This document shows positions 20,452 through 29,768 of a DNA stretch of 64,000 bases, in pieces. The stretch comes from Pseudomonas sp. FP2309 (GTDB lineage: Bacteria > Pseudomonadota > Gammaproteobacteria > Pseudomonadales > Pseudomonadaceae): the NCBI RefSeq assembly GCF_030687575.1, contig NZ_CP117439.1, positions 4,517,501 to 4,581,500 of the forward strand, in the 5' to 3' direction. A model generated the notes under the pieces. The model worked only from the letters and a program-made list of their open reading frames with translations, was not told where the DNA came from and made no database searches. The number at the start of each line of letters is the position of its first letter. The first letter of the stretch is position 1. Both the position numbers and the translations under genes were made by a program.

Positions 20452-20699
20452 TTCCGCATTTTGATTTGCGGCGTGCCAGCTCTTGTTGTATTTCCAAACC
20501 CCTTCCTATAATCGGCTCTGCTTACCAAAGCCCCGCCCGACCGTGTGCTACCCGCACCAAACGCGTCCAGGCACCGCCTTATCGTGTCTGACCGGTGCCC
20601 GCTCCCATCCCGAGCGGCCCCGCGCATACCCCTGATCCATGGGTGTTCGACCAATAATAATCCGCGTCCAAACGCGCAATGACCATCAGGGATACCGCC

Positions 20700-22010
20700 A
20701 TGAGCACCACCTATAACGAGACGGCAAGCGCCGCCCCAACCAACTCGACCGCACGGGTCGCCACGGCGAGCATCGTTGGCACCGCCATCGAGTTCTACGA
20801 CTTCTACATCTATGCCACCGCCGCTGCCCTGGTGATCGGCCCGGTGTTCTTTCCACAGACCTCCGGCACCGCGCAGATGCTGGCGTCGTTCCTGACCTTC
20901 GGTATCGCGTTTATCGCCCGGCCACTGGGCTCGGCGCTGTTCGGCCACTTTGGCGACCGTATCGGCCGCAAGTCGACGCTGGTGGCTTCACTGCTGCTGA
21001 TGGGCGTGTGCACCACGCTGATTGGCTTGCTGCCCGGCTATGACAGCATCGGGGCGTGGGCGCCGATTCTGTTGTGCGTGCTGCGCTTCGGCCAAGGTCT
21101 TGGCCTGGGCGGGGAATGGGGCGGCGCGGCATTGCTGGCGACCGAGAACGCGCCCAAAGGCAAACGCGCCTGGTTCGGTATGTTCCCGCAGTTGGGCCCG
21201 TCCATTGGCTTCCTTGCCGCCAACGGCTTGTTCCTGATCCTGGCCATGAGCCTCAACGACGAGCAGTTCCGCAGCTGGGGCTGGCGCATCCCGTTCATCC
21301 TCAGCGCGGCACTGGTGATGGTCGGCCTGTATGCACGCTTGAAGCTGCACGAGACCCCTGTATTCGCAAACGCCGTCGCCAAGGAAAAGCCGGTAAAAGT
21401 GCCCTTGGTGGAATTGTTCAGCCAGCATTGGCTGCCGGTGCTGCTGGGCGCCGCGTCAATGGTGGTGTGCTATGCGCTGTTCTACATCACCACGGCGTTT
21501 TCCCTGAGCTATGGCGTGTCGACCCTGGGCTACAGCCGTGAAACCTTCCTTGCCCTGTTGTGCTTCGCGGTGTTGTTCATGGGCCTGGCCACGCCCCTGG
21601 CGGCCCTGGCCAGTGATCGCTACGGGCGCAAGCCGGTGCTGATCGTCGGTGCGATTCTGGCGATCCTGTCGGGCTTCACCATGGAGCCGCTGCTGACCCA
21701 CGGTTCGACCTGGGCCGTGGCGCTGTTCCTGGCGCTGGAGCTGTTTCTGATGGGCGTGACCTTCGCGCCGATGGGCGCGCTGCTGCCTGAACTGTTCCCG
21801 ACCCGCGTACGTTATACCGGCGCTTCGGCCGCCTATAACCTGGGAGGGATTGTTGGCGCGTCGGCGGCGCCGTTCTTCGCAACCAAGCTGGTGGCGATGG
21901 GTGGCCTGAGTTATGTCGGCGGGTATGTGTCGGCGGCGGCGTTGCTCAGCTTGATTGCTGTGCTGTGCCTGAAAGAGACGCGGGATAATGATTTGAACAA
22001 GGTCGTCTGA
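20700..22010 (+). CDS. MFS transporter, metabolite:H+ symporter (MHS) type
   Basis: 436 residues with 12 predicted membrane spans. MHS signatures are clear: TASIVGTAIEFYDFYIYATAA at the start, FGHFGDRIGRKSTLV in loop 2-3 and GQGLGLGGEWGGAALLATENAP in helix 4-5. Relatives take up shikimate, citrate, ketoglutarate or proline/betaine; the substrate here is unknown. ATG 20700 is preferred, with AGGGAT upstream, over an ATG 21 bases earlier. It stands alone between terminators. Confidence 0.9.
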   Translation: MSTTYNETASAAPTNSTARVATASIVGTAIEFYDFYIYATAAALVIGPVFFPQTSGTAQMLASFLTFGIAFIARPLGSALFGHFGDRIGRKSTLVASLLLMGVCTTLIGLLPGYDSIGAWAPILLCVLRFGQGLGLGGEWGGAALLATENAPKGKRAWFGMFPQLGPSIGFLAANGLFLILAMSLNDEQFRSWGWRIPFILSAALVMVGLYARLKLHETPVFANAVAKEKPVKVPLVELFSQHWLPVLLGAASMVVCYALFYITTAFSLSYGVSTLGYSRETFLALLCFAVLFMGLATPLAALASDRYGRKPVLIVGAILAILSGFTMEPLLTHGSTWAVALFLALELFLMGVTFAPMGALLPELFPTRVRYTGASAAYNLGGIVGASAAPFFATKLVAMGGLSYVGGYVSAAALLSLIAVLCLKETRDNDLNKVV

Positions 22011-22021
22011 TAGACCGCTGT

Positions 22022-22046
22022 CGGGGGCAAGCGGAGCTTGCCCCCG
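22022..22046. terminator. Bidirectional terminator between MFS gene and purT
   Basis: CGGGGGCAAGC (22022-22032) pairs with GCTTGCCCCCG (22036-22046) across a GGA loop, between two convergent genes. Confidence 0.8.
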
Positions 22047-22052
22047 ATGTTT

Positions 22053-23234
22053 TCAGAGCTCTACAACAACCGCCTGGGAAGCACGAGTGGCTTTGGCTCG
22101 CGCCGCTTCGATCGACTCGTCCCGCGCCAACGCCGCGCCCATGCGGCGCTGTCCATTCACTTCTGGCTTACCAAACAGACGCAACGCCGTGTCCGGCTCG
22201 CTCAAAGCGGCGCCGAGGTTGGCGAACGCGGTCTGGGTCGACTGCCCTTCCACCAGGATCACCGCCGAAGCCGACGGCCCGAACTGACGGATCAAAGGAA
22301 TCGGCAGGCCGAGAATCGCGCGCGCGTGCAGGGCGAATTGCGACAGGTCCTGGGAAATCAACGTCACCAGACCGGTGTCGTGGGGGCGCGGCGACACTTC
22401 GCTGAACCACACCTGATCGCCCTTGATGAACAATTCCACGCCAAACAGGCCACGACCGCCTAACGCTTCGGTCACCGCTTTGGCAACGCGCTCGGATTCG
22501 GCCAGGGCAATCGGGCTCATGGCTTGCGGCTGCCAGGATTCCTGGTAGTCGCCCTTCTCCTGGCGGTGGCCAACCGGCGCACAGAAGGTGGTGCCGCCGA
22601 TGTGGCGCACGGTCAGCAGGGTGATTTCGTAGTCGAAGTCGATAAAGCCTTCGATGATCACGCGGCCTTTACCGGCCCGCCCGCCTTCCTGGGCGTAATC
22701 CCAGGCTTTTTGCACGTCGTCGGCGCTGCGCAGCAGGCTCTGGCCCTTGCCCGACGAACTCATCACCGGCTTGACCACGCACGGGAAGCCCAGGTCTTGC
22801 ACGGCCTTGCTGTAGTCTTCGAAGGTGTCGGCAAAGTGGTACGGCGAGGTCGGCAGGTCCAGCTCTTCGGCGGCCAGGCGACGGATGCCTTCACGGTTCA
22901 TGGTCAGTGAGGTGGCGCGTGCCGTTGGGATCACGGTGAAGCCTTCAGCTTCCAGCTCCACCAGCGTCGCGGTGGCGATGGCTTCGATTTCCGGCACGAT
23001 GAAGTGCGGCTTTTCTGCTTCGATTACCGCGCGCAGGGCGGCGCCGTCGAGCATATTGATCACGTGGCTGCGATGCGCCACCTGCATGGCCGGCGCGTTG
23101 GCGTAGCGATCCACGGCAATCACTTCAACGCCCAGGCGTTGCAGTTCGATTACCACTTCCTTGCCCAGCTCACCGCAGCCACACAGCAAAACGCGGGTCG
23201 CGGTTGGCGACAATGGAGTTCCGATTCGGGTCAT
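22053..23234 (-). CDS. purT: Formate-dependent GAR transformylase PurT
   Basis: ATP-grasp enzyme that makes formyl-GAR from formate in purine synthesis, an alternative to folate-dependent PurN. 393 residues with the N-terminal [20 protein letters not shown] nucleotide fold, ATP-grasp blocks ([34 protein letters not shown]) and [18 protein letters not shown]. Second purine gene of the window besides purL. Confidence 0.97.
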   Translation of the reverse strand: MTRIGTPLSPTATRVLLCGCGELGKEVVIELQRLGVEVIAVDRYANAPAMQVAHRSHVINMLDGAALRAVIEAEKPHFIVPEIEAIATATLVELEAEGFTVIPTARATSLTMNREGIRRLAAEELDLPTSPYHFADTFEDYSKAVQDLGFPCVVKPVMSSSGKGQSLLRSADDVQKAWDYAQEGGRAGKGRVIIEGFIDFDYEITLLTVRHIGGTTFCAPVGHRQEKGDYQESWQPQAMSPIALAESERVAKAVTEALGGRGLFGVELFIKGDQVWFSEVSPRPHDTGLVTLISQDLSQFALHARAILGLPIPLIRQFGPSASAVILVEGQSTQTAFANLGAALSEPDTALRLFGKPEVNGQRRMGAALARDESIEAARAKATRASQAVVVEL

Positions 23235-23304
23235 CTCAGGTCCTCAGGGGAGCGGATCATGGGGGAGAAAGGCCGGCATTTTACATGAACTGTAAAAATT
23301 GGCC

Positions 23305-23772
23305 TCAGTTGGCGACGGCCCGTTTGCGCAGGCGCCAGGCCATGATCAGCCACACCGCCGTGACCCCGGCGAATTTCGAGGCCAGGGCGGTGCCCACCAC
23401 GGCCGGCGTGAGGGCGCCGATCAGGCCGAAGAAGATGAACGTATCGAGGGGAATGCTCAGCGCCGAACTTATCCACAGGCGGTCATGCAGGGGGCGCTTG
23501 GTGATGCTGAACACCAGCCAGTCGATGCACTCCGACACCGCAAACGCCGTGGCGCTGGCCAGGGCAATGGCCGGGTCCGAGGTTATATATGACAGCACCA
23601 GCGCCGCCAGCATGGCGATGATCGCGCCGTGACCGAAGCGGGTTTGCACCATATCGCGCAGGATAAAGACCAGGCCACCCCAGGCGGACCAGATCACATC
23701 CAGGTGCGGCGCGGTGGAGAAGGCGAAGTTGATCAGCACGACGCTGCTGATATAGGCGATCAGGAAGAGCAT
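23305..23772 (-). CDS. VUT-family (queuosine precursor transporter-like) membrane protein
   Basis: 155-residue membrane protein with about five hydrophobic segments and the VUT motifs (WSAWGGLVFILRDMVQTRFGHG, ATAFAVSECIDWLVFS). YhhQ-type relatives import preQ0/preQ1 for queuosine synthesis. ATG 23772 gives the family start MLFLIAYISSVVLINF; the upstream in-frame extension reads through REP DNA and is not real. It may be co-transcribed with purT, 70 bases downstream. Confidence 0.82.
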   Translation of the reverse strand: MLFLIAYISSVVLINFAFSTAPHLDVIWSAWGGLVFILRDMVQTRFGHGAIIAMLAALVLSYITSDPAIALASATAFAVSECIDWLVFSITKRPLHDRLWISSALSIPLDTFIFFGLIGALTPAVVGTALASKFAGVTAVWLIMAWRLRKRAVAN

Positions 23773-23822
23773 GGGGGATGGACCTGTGGGTAATGCCGCA
23801 CAGGGTAATGCACTGCGCTGAA

Positions 23823-23957
23823 TGTGGCGAGCGAGCTTGCCCGTGCCTGGCTGCGAAGCGGCCATGATAAAACCGCCGCGCTTTTTTTCAGGTAGATCAG
23901 AGCGTCAGGTTTTGGGGCTGCTGCGCAGCCCAGCGCGGGGCAAGCCCGCTCACCACA
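23823..23957. repeat. REP doublet (REPIN-like)
   Basis: TGTGGCGAGCGAGCTTGCCC (23823-23842) and its near-complement GGGCAAGCCCGCTCACCACA (23938-23957) flank about 95 bases that include a GGGCTGC/GCAGCCC hairpin (23915-23931). This is the inverted-pair layout of fluorescens-group REP sequences. Confidence 0.75.
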
Positions 23958-24000
23958 CACAAAACCGGACTGACCACTGCCCGGCGCTTCACCCCAATGA

Positions 24001-24216
24001 TCAGCCGCTGGGGTTAGCGCAAACCATAAAGACCAACCCGCTCGCCACCGCCCGCTCATGGCACAACCCCAACACCATCCGGCGTTCGGCGTTGTCCATG
24101 CGGCTCCAGCGGGTGATTTCGTCCACGGTGCGCTGGCAGCCGGTGCAGATATCGTCTTCATCCAGCGCGCAAATACTCACGCACGGCGAGGCGACGGGGC
24201 GTTCGAGCGGGTTCAT
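24001..24216 (-). CDS. DUF1289 domain-containing protein
   Basis: 71 residues with the four-cysteine-like signature [26 protein letters not shown] and a following [14 protein letters not shown]. Small putative Fe-S or zinc protein of unknown function. Overlaps the gamma-carbonic anhydrase gene by four bases (ATGA), so it is translationally coupled as the third gene of a NUDIX-carbonic anhydrase-DUF1289 set. Confidence 0.88.
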   Translation of the reverse strand: MNPLERPVASPCVSICALDEDDICTGCQRTVDEITRWSRMDNAERRMVLGLCHERAVASGLVFMVCANPSG

Positions 24217-24737
24217 TCTTCCTGCTCAACCAGGTCGCGGGCATACCGCTGGGCGTTATGCACATAGTGCGCGGCACTGGCTTCGAGCATGCGCTTCTGC
24301 GCCTCGGTGAGCTCCCGCACCACCTTGCCCGGCGAGCCCATCACCAGGGAGCCGTCGGGAATTTCCTTGCCCTCGCCGATCAGCGAATTGGCGCCGATGA
24401 TGCAGTGCTTACCGATCCTGGCGCCGTTGAGGATTACCGCATTGATACCAATCAGGCTGTAATCATCGACGGTGCAGCCATGCAGCATGGCGTTGTGGCC
24501 GATGGTCACACCGGTGCCCAGGGTCAGCGGGTAGCCCATGTCGGTGTGCATCACGCTGCCGTCCTGCACGTTGCTGTTTTTGCCGATCAGGATCAGTTCA
24601 TTGTCGCCACGCAATACCGCGTTGAACCAGACGTTGGCACCCTCCTCCAGCTTGACCTTGCCCACCAGCGTGGCATTGGGCGCCACCCAACTGTTGGGGT
24701 GCGTCTCGACGCGGGCGTCGCCCAGGCGGTATTTCAT
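24213..24737 (-). CDS. Gamma-carbonic anhydrase family protein
   Basis: 174-residue left-handed beta-helix protein with hexapeptide repeats ([57 protein letters not shown]) and the histidines that bind metal in the YrdA/CaiE group. Whether it hydrates CO2 is uncertain, as many relatives lack activity. Middle gene of a compact minus-strand trio. Confidence 0.9.
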   Translation of the reverse strand: MKYRLGDARVETHPNSWVAPNATLVGKVKLEEGANVWFNAVLRGDNELILIGKNSNVQDGSVMHTDMGYPLTLGTGVTIGHNAMLHGCTVDDYSLIGINAVILNGARIGKHCIIGANSLIGEGKEIPDGSLVMGSPGKVVRELTEAQKRMLEASAAHYVHNAQRYARDLVEQEE

Positions 24738-24772
24738 AGTGTGTCCTCACGGCCGGCCATTCAAACGATGGC

Positions 24773-25375
24773 TTAAATATTGATGAAGCTTTTGGGTGGC
24801 TGGTGCAGGCTGATGTTGGCATCGTCATAGAGCAGGTTGATCAACTCGACGATCATGATCGCCGTCAGCCCCCAGATTTTATATTCACCAAAGCGATAGC
24901 TGGGCACGTACCAACTGCGGCCCTGGTAATCGATTCTGTGGGTATGTTCGCGCGGGTCCTGTCGGAAAAAGTCCAGCGGCACACTGAAGACCGCGGCGAT
25001 TTCGGCATCGTTGGCCAGGTACTCGACGTAATCGGGGATGACCCCCACGTAAGGCGTCACGCGGATACCATGCAGGGAAATCAGCGGGCTCAACGGGCCG
25101 ATAACCTCCACCAACCCCGGCGGCAGGCCGATTTCTTCTTCGGCCTCGCGCAGGGCGGTGAACACCAGGTCCGGATCTTCGGGATCGCGGCGCCCGCCAG
25201 GAAAGGCCACTTCGCCACCGTGGGTCGACAGGCCGCTGGCGCGCAGGGTCAGGATCAGCTCAGGTTCGTCACTGCGGGTAATCGGCACCAGCACCGCGGC
25301 CTCGGGGAAACGTCCGTCCGTTTCCAGCGTATGCGGCGTGTGATTGCTTACCCGGCGAAGTAGCTCGTCCAGCAT
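24773..25375 (-). CDS. NUDIX hydrolase, CoA pyrophosphatase NudL type
   Basis: 200 residues. The NUDIX box GGRRDPEDPDLVFTALREAEEEIGL is intact and is preceded by the LTLRASGLSTHGGEVAFPGG block typical of YeaB/NudL enzymes that cleave CoA to 4'-phosphopantetheine and ADP. First gene of the minus-strand trio, 35 bases ahead of the carbonic anhydrase homologue. Confidence 0.9.
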   Translation of the reverse strand: MLDELLRRVSNHTPHTLETDGRFPEAAVLVPITRSDEPELILTLRASGLSTHGGEVAFPGGRRDPEDPDLVFTALREAEEEIGLPPGLVEVIGPLSPLISLHGIRVTPYVGVIPDYVEYLANDAEIAAVFSVPLDFFRQDPREHTHRIDYQGRSWYVPSYRFGEYKIWGLTAIMIVELINLLYDDANISLHQPPKSFINI

Positions 25376-25520
25376 GAGTCATCTCGGTCTGTTGACTACC
25401 TTGCATCATGCACCAAAGCGACGACGCGCCCAAGCCCAAACCCGGCGGCTGTCGCTAAACGACAACTTGCAGGGCCCTGCACGCCACGCCAAGATAGACG
25501 CACTTTCCAGGAACCCCAGC

Positions 25521-26069
25521 ATGAACTTCTGCAGCCAGTGCGGCAAACCGGTCACCCAACGCATTCCCGAAGGCGACGGCCGCCTGCGTTTTGTGTGTGA
25601 TCACTGCTCGACCGTCCATTACCAGAACCCCAATATTGTCGCCGGCACGCTGCCGGTGTGGGGCGATAAAGTGCTGCTGTGCCGCCGCGCCATCGAGCCG
25701 CGCCTGGGTTACTGGACCCTGCCCGCCGGTTTTATGGAGAACGGCGAGACCGTCGAACAGGCCGCCATGCGCGAAACCCTGGAAGAAGCCTGCGCCCGCG
25801 TATGTAACCTGTGCGTCTATACGCTGATCGACGTACCGCATATCAGCCAGGTGCACATCTTCTACCGCGCCGAACTGGTCGACCTGGACTTCGCCGCAGG
25901 CCCCGAAAGCCTTGAGGTACAGCTGTTCGACGAAGCCGACATCCCTTGGTCCGAGCTGGCTTTTCGCACAGTAGGCCGTACCTTGGAATGCTTTTTCGCT
26001 GACCGCAGGCTCAAGTCATACCCGGTGCGCAGCGAGGCTGTGCCGCCAATGGGCAAGCCCGCCCCTTAA
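25521..26069 (+). CDS. NUDIX hydrolase with N-terminal zinc ribbon
   Basis: 182 residues. Two CxxC pairs (FCSQCGKPV, FVCDHCSTVHY) form a small zinc ribbon, followed by a NUDIX box GFMENGETVEQAAMRETLEEA. This layout resembles NudC-type NADH pyrophosphatases but lacks the NudC N-terminal domain; the substrate is unknown. The start at ATG 25521 has CCAGGAA upstream and avoids a non-conserved extension that overlaps the divergent nudL promoter. Confidence 0.88.
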   Translation: MNFCSQCGKPVTQRIPEGDGRLRFVCDHCSTVHYQNPNIVAGTLPVWGDKVLLCRRAIEPRLGYWTLPAGFMENGETVEQAAMRETLEEACARVCNLCVYTLIDVPHISQVHIFYRAELVDLDFAAGPESLEVQLFDEADIPWSELAFRTVGRTLECFFADRRLKSYPVRSEAVPPMGKPAP

Positions 26070-26106
26070 CCCCCCGGCACCTGGCCTTTGAAGGGATACC
26101 GTTGTA

Positions 26107-26610
26107 ATGCGTCTGTTGCTTGTTTTGATCTGCCTGTCGTTCGCTACCCTGTCACCGGCCTCCACTCTGCAAACGCCGGGCAGCAAGCCTGTCGAAAAAG
26201 TCCTGGTGCTTAAATCCGCCCACCAATTGCAGTTGATCAACGACGGCAAGCCGTTCAAGACCTATCGCATTTCCCTGGGCAAAAACCCCAAGGGCCACAA
26301 GCTGATCGAGGGCGACCGCCGCACCCCGGAGGGCCTCTATTGGATCGACTGGCGCAAGACCAGTGACCGTTTCAACCTGGCCATGCACATCTCCTACCCC
26401 AACATCAGCGACGCCGCCCGCGCGCGCCGCGAAGGGGTGAAGCCCGGCAGCATGATCATGATCCACGGCACGCCCGACACCGAGGACTACCCGGAGCAGT
26501 GGTTCCACACCCTGGACTGGACCGACGGCTGCATCGGCATGCGCAACGTCGACATGCGTGAAGTCTGGAACCTGGTCAAAGACGGCACGCTGATCGAGAT
26601 TCGGCCGTAG
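26107..26610 (+). CDS. L,D-transpeptidase (YkuD) family protein
   Basis: 167 residues with a signal peptide (LLLVLICLSFATLSPAS) and a YkuD catalytic domain. The active-site block is HGTPDTEDYPEQWF...TDGCIGMRNVDM, with the catalytic Cys in DGCIGM where SHGCIRM is more usual. Likely periplasmic and acts on peptidoglycan cross-links or lipoprotein attachment. Located 37 bases after the NUDIX gene. Confidence 0.88.
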   Translation: MRLLLVLICLSFATLSPASTLQTPGSKPVEKVLVLKSAHQLQLINDGKPFKTYRISLGKNPKGHKLIEGDRRTPEGLYWIDWRKTSDRFNLAMHISYPNISDAARARREGVKPGSMIMIHGTPDTEDYPEQWFHTLDWTDGCIGMRNVDMREVWNLVKDGTLIEIRP

Positions 26611-26722
26611 TCGTCGACCGCTCGTAAAATAATTCAAAAAAAACCCGCCCCTGATCCACCCCGCCGGTAAATACCAGTTCACGGCGGGGGCTGCGTCGTT
26701 CTGCACGCGAGAAAGACCTCTC

Positions 26723-26740
26723 TAATACCACTCAATACCA
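26723..26740. promoter_or_regulatory. Candidate NagR operator 1
   Basis: TAATACCACTCAATACCA. Its reverse complement closely matches the second site at 26796-26814 (TGGTATTTAAGTGGTATTA), so two near-identical 18-19-base boxes face each other 55 bases apart upstream of the GntR-type regulator. Confidence 0.6.
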
Positions 26741-26789
26741 AGCCCCGTTTCAGGGCCATGAAACAAGCATTTGCACCGTTTTGGCGGCA

Positions 26790-26817
26790 TTGACATGGTA
26801 TTTAAGTGGTATTAGTT
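26790..26817 (+). promoter_or_regulatory. nag operon promoter overlapping operator 2
   Basis: TTGACA (26790-26795) is a perfect -35; TTAGTT (26812-26817) at 16 bases is a weak -10. The spacer is almost exactly the operator-like TGGTATTTAAGTGGTATTA, so a repressor bound there would block RNA polymerase. A further half-site (ACCAATACC) follows at about 26822. Confidence 0.62.
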
Positions 26818-26869
26818 TTCGACCAATACCGGGCGACAACACTCCAATAACGCATCGGAAATCTGACAG

Positions 26870-27628
26870 ATGAATCCCATCCTGGCCCTGCGCCCCGACG
26901 ACAAACAGTCCACGCCGCTGTACCTGCAATTGGCGCGCAAGCTCGAAGCCGCCATCCACGCCGGTGAGTGGAAATCCGAGCAGGCGTTGCCCTCCGAGCG
27001 CGTACTCAGCGAGCAGTTGAGCATCTCGCGGGTTACCGCCCGCAAGGCCCTGCAAGTGCTGTTTGACCAAGGCCTGATTCGTCGCAGCCAAGGTTCCGGC
27101 ACGTTTATCACGCCACGCCTGGAACAGCCGCTGTCACGCTTGTCGGGGTTCAGCGAAATGCTGCGCCTCAAGGGTTTTGCGCCCAGCTCCCAATGGCTGG
27201 AACGCGACATTACTCCGCCGACCCACGAAGAGCTGATTCGCCTGGCCTTGTCGCCCACCGATAAAGTCGCGCGCCTCAAACGCTTGCGCAAAGCCGACGA
27301 CACGGTCATGGCGATTGAAATGAGCACCCTGCCCGCCGCCGTGTTGCCGCAACCGCACGCCATCGGCAACTCGCTGTACGAATACCTGGAAAGCATCGGC
27401 AAACCCATCGTGCGCGCCCTGCAACATATCCAGGCAATCAACGCCTCGGACGAGTTTGCCGCGCTGGTGGGCATCGCCCCCGGCACCGCCATGCTGCTGA
27501 TGACGCGCGTGGGCTACACCGCCGACAACACGCCGATTGAAATCACCGACACCTACTGCCGCAACGACTACTACGACTTCGTCGCAGAGCTGCGCAGGTA
27601 CGACTTTGCCGCCGAGTTGCGGCCTTAG
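26870..27628 (+). CDS. nagR: GntR/HutC-family regulator of GlcNAc use
   Basis: 252 residues: N-terminal winged helix (SERVLSEQLSISRVTARKALQVLFDQGLIRRSQGSGTFI) and a C-terminal UTRA effector domain. NagR/NagQ/YvoA relatives bind GlcN6P or GlcNAc6P and release operators when the sugar is present. First gene of the nag operon, ten bases before nagA, and its own promoter carries matching inverted boxes, so autorepression is likely. Confidence 0.9.
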   Translation: MNPILALRPDDKQSTPLYLQLARKLEAAIHAGEWKSEQALPSERVLSEQLSISRVTARKALQVLFDQGLIRRSQGSGTFITPRLEQPLSRLSGFSEMLRLKGFAPSSQWLERDITPPTHEELIRLALSPTDKVARLKRLRKADDTVMAIEMSTLPAAVLPQPHAIGNSLYEYLESIGKPIVRALQHIQAINASDEFAALVGIAPGTAMLLMTRVGYTADNTPIEITDTYCRNDYYDFVAELRRYDFAAELRP

Positions 27629-27637
27629 AGAACTGCC

Positions 27638-28744
27638 ATGTCCGAAGACAATATCCTCACGCCCCATGGCTGGATTCGCGGCCGCCTGGTGCACGCACGC
27701 GGCAAGGTGCTCGCCATTGAAGGCACGCCTTGTGACCCGTCTGAAAACGACTTGCCCTACCTGCTGCCGGGCTTTATCGACCTGCATGTGCACGGCGGCG
27801 GCGGCAAGGACATCATGGAAGGCAGCGCGGCCTTCGAGACCATCACCCGCACCCACGTGCGGTTTGGTACCACCTCGCTGCTGGCCACCACCATGACGGC
27901 GCCGGTGGATGAAATCTCCCGCGTGCTCGGTGAGCTTGGCGCGTTCTGCGAGCAGCGTCCTGCAGGCAGCGCCCGGGTGCTCGGCGTGCACCTGGAAGGC
28001 CCCTACATCAACCCCGGAAAACTCGGCGCTCAGCCCAACTTCGCCCACACCGCGTTGATGGCTGAAGTGGAAGCTTACCTGCGTCTGGCGCCGATCCGGG
28101 TGATCACCATCGCGCCGGAAATCGCCGGCCATGACGCGTTGATCCGTGCCCTCAGCGCACGCGGTGTACGCATGCAAATCGGCCACACCCTGGGCAGCTA
28201 TGAAGAAGGCGTCGCCGCCCTCGCCGCCGGGGCCAGCAGCTTCACCCATTTGTACAACGCCATGAGCCCGCTGCATCACCGCGAACCCGGCATCGTCGGT
28301 GCAGCGCTGGCCCACGCCAAGTACGCCGAGCTGATCCCGGATTTGCTTCACGTGCACCCCGGCGCCATGCGCGTGGCCCTGCGTGCGATTCCGTGCCTGT
28401 ACTGCGTCACCGATTCCACCGCCGCCGCCGGCATGCCCGATGGCGAGTACAAGTTGGGCAGCCACACCGTGACCAAATGCCTGGGCGGCGTCCGCCTGGC
28501 CGACGGCACCCTGGCAGGCAGCACGCTGACCATGGACCAGGCGCTGCGCAACCTGGTGAAGATCGGCCTGCCCATCAGCGAAGCCTCACAACGCCTGTCG
28601 CAGTTTCCGGCGGACTACCTGGGCCTGGAAGAACGCGGCCGCCTGCAACCCGGCAGCTTTGCCGACTGCGTGCGCCTGGACCGCGCCCTGCACCTCACCG
28701 ACGTAATGGTCGAAGGAGACACCATTGACTTCAAAAATGCTTGA
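27638..28744 (+). CDS. nagA: N-acetylglucosamine-6-phosphate deacetylase
   Basis: Removes acetate from GlcNAc-6-P to give GlcN-6-P. Amidohydrolase of 368 residues; metal-binding DLHVHGGGG, EGPYINPGKLGAQ and the catalytic-Asp region VTDSTAAAGMPDGEY are all present. Its 3' end overlaps nagB by 20 bases. Confidence 0.95.
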   Translation: MSEDNILTPHGWIRGRLVHARGKVLAIEGTPCDPSENDLPYLLPGFIDLHVHGGGGKDIMEGSAAFETITRTHVRFGTTSLLATTMTAPVDEISRVLGELGAFCEQRPAGSARVLGVHLEGPYINPGKLGAQPNFAHTALMAEVEAYLRLAPIRVITIAPEIAGHDALIRALSARGVRMQIGHTLGSYEEGVAALAAGASSFTHLYNAMSPLHHREPGIVGAALAHAKYAELIPDLLHVHPGAMRVALRAIPCLYCVTDSTAAAGMPDGEYKLGSHTVTKCLGGVRLADGTLAGSTLTMDQALRNLVKIGLPISEASQRLSQFPADYLGLEERGRLQPGSFADCVRLDRALHLTDVMVEGDTIDFKNA

Positions 28745-29747
28745 AGAGGCCTTGGCCTCCGGTGATGCCGTCGCCGCCCAATTGCAGCGCCTGACCCCGA
28801 TACTCGAAGAAATCGCCGGCCGCCTGCGCCGCCAGCCGCCGCACGTGGCGATGACCATCGCCCGTGGCAGCTCGGACCATGCCGCCAGCTACTTTGCCTA
28901 CCTGGCCATGCAGCATGTGGGCATTCCGGTGGCGTCATTGCCGATGTCGGTGGTGACCTTGCTGCAGGCCCCATTGAAGGTCAGTGGCCAAGTGGCGTTC
29001 GGCTTCTCGCAGTCGGGGCAAAGCCCGGACCTGGTCAACAGCCTGCGCCTGCTGCGCAAGCGAGGCGCCTTGAGCATCTCGCTGGTCAACGCCGAAGACT
29101 CGCCGCTGGAGGCCGCGTGTGAATGCCACGTACCCCTGTGTGCCGGGCCGGAACTGAGCGTGGCGGCCACCAAGAGCTTTATCGCCAGCCTCAGCGCCAG
29201 CGCGTTGCTGGTTGGCCACTGGAACCAGCAACGCGAACTGTTGCAAGCCTGCCAGGCCCTGCCCGACGGCCTGCACGAAGCAGCCACACAGGATTGGCAA
29301 GCGGCCATCGACGCCCTGAAAGACAGCCAACGCTTGATGGTGATCGGCCGCGGTGCCGGCTTTGCCGTCGCCCAGGAAGCCGCACTCAAGCTCAAGGAAA
29401 CCTCGGCGATCCAGGCCGAAGCCTTCAGCAGCGCCGAAGTGCGCCACGGGCCGATGGCCTTGATCGATGAAAATTACCCGTTGCTGGTGTTCGCCCCACG
29501 CGGCGCCGAGCAAGCCGGTTTGCTGAGCCTGGCCGCCGATATGCGTCAACGCGGCGCCCGCGTCTTGCTGGCCGCGCCGGACGATATCGTGGAACGCGAC
29601 CTGACCCTGAGCCGTGCCGAACACCCGAGCCTGGACCCGATCCTGGCCATCCAAAGCTTCTACGTCATGGCCGCCGGCCTGGCGCAGGCCCGGGGCATGG
29701 ACCCGGACCAGCCGCGCCACCTGAGCAAAGTCACCCGCACTCACTGA
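28725..29747 (+). CDS. nagB: Glucosamine-6-phosphate deaminase, SIS-domain type (NagB-II)
   Basis: Converts GlcN-6-P to fructose-6-P and ammonia. 340 residues with two SIS domains (ARGSSDHAASYFAYLAMQ; IGRGAGFAVAQEAALKLKETS), resembling the isomerase half of GlmS rather than the classical hexameric NagB. TTG 28725 is preferred: AAGGAG sits six bases before it, while the ATG at 28737 would be 18 bases away from that site. The 20-base overlap with nagA suggests coupled translation. Confidence 0.9.
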   Translation: MTSKMLEEALASGDAVAAQLQRLTPILEEIAGRLRRQPPHVAMTIARGSSDHAASYFAYLAMQHVGIPVASLPMSVVTLLQAPLKVSGQVAFGFSQSGQSPDLVNSLRLLRKRGALSISLVNAEDSPLEAACECHVPLCAGPELSVAATKSFIASLSASALLVGHWNQQRELLQACQALPDGLHEAATQDWQAAIDALKDSQRLMVIGRGAGFAVAQEAALKLKETSAIQAEAFSSAEVRHGPMALIDENYPLLVFAPRGAEQAGLLSLAADMRQRGARVLLAAPDDIVERDLTLSRAEHPSLDPILAIQSFYVMAAGLAQARGMDPDQPRHLSKVTRTH

Positions 29748-29768
29748 GTCGATTGCCGCGTTTTCCTG

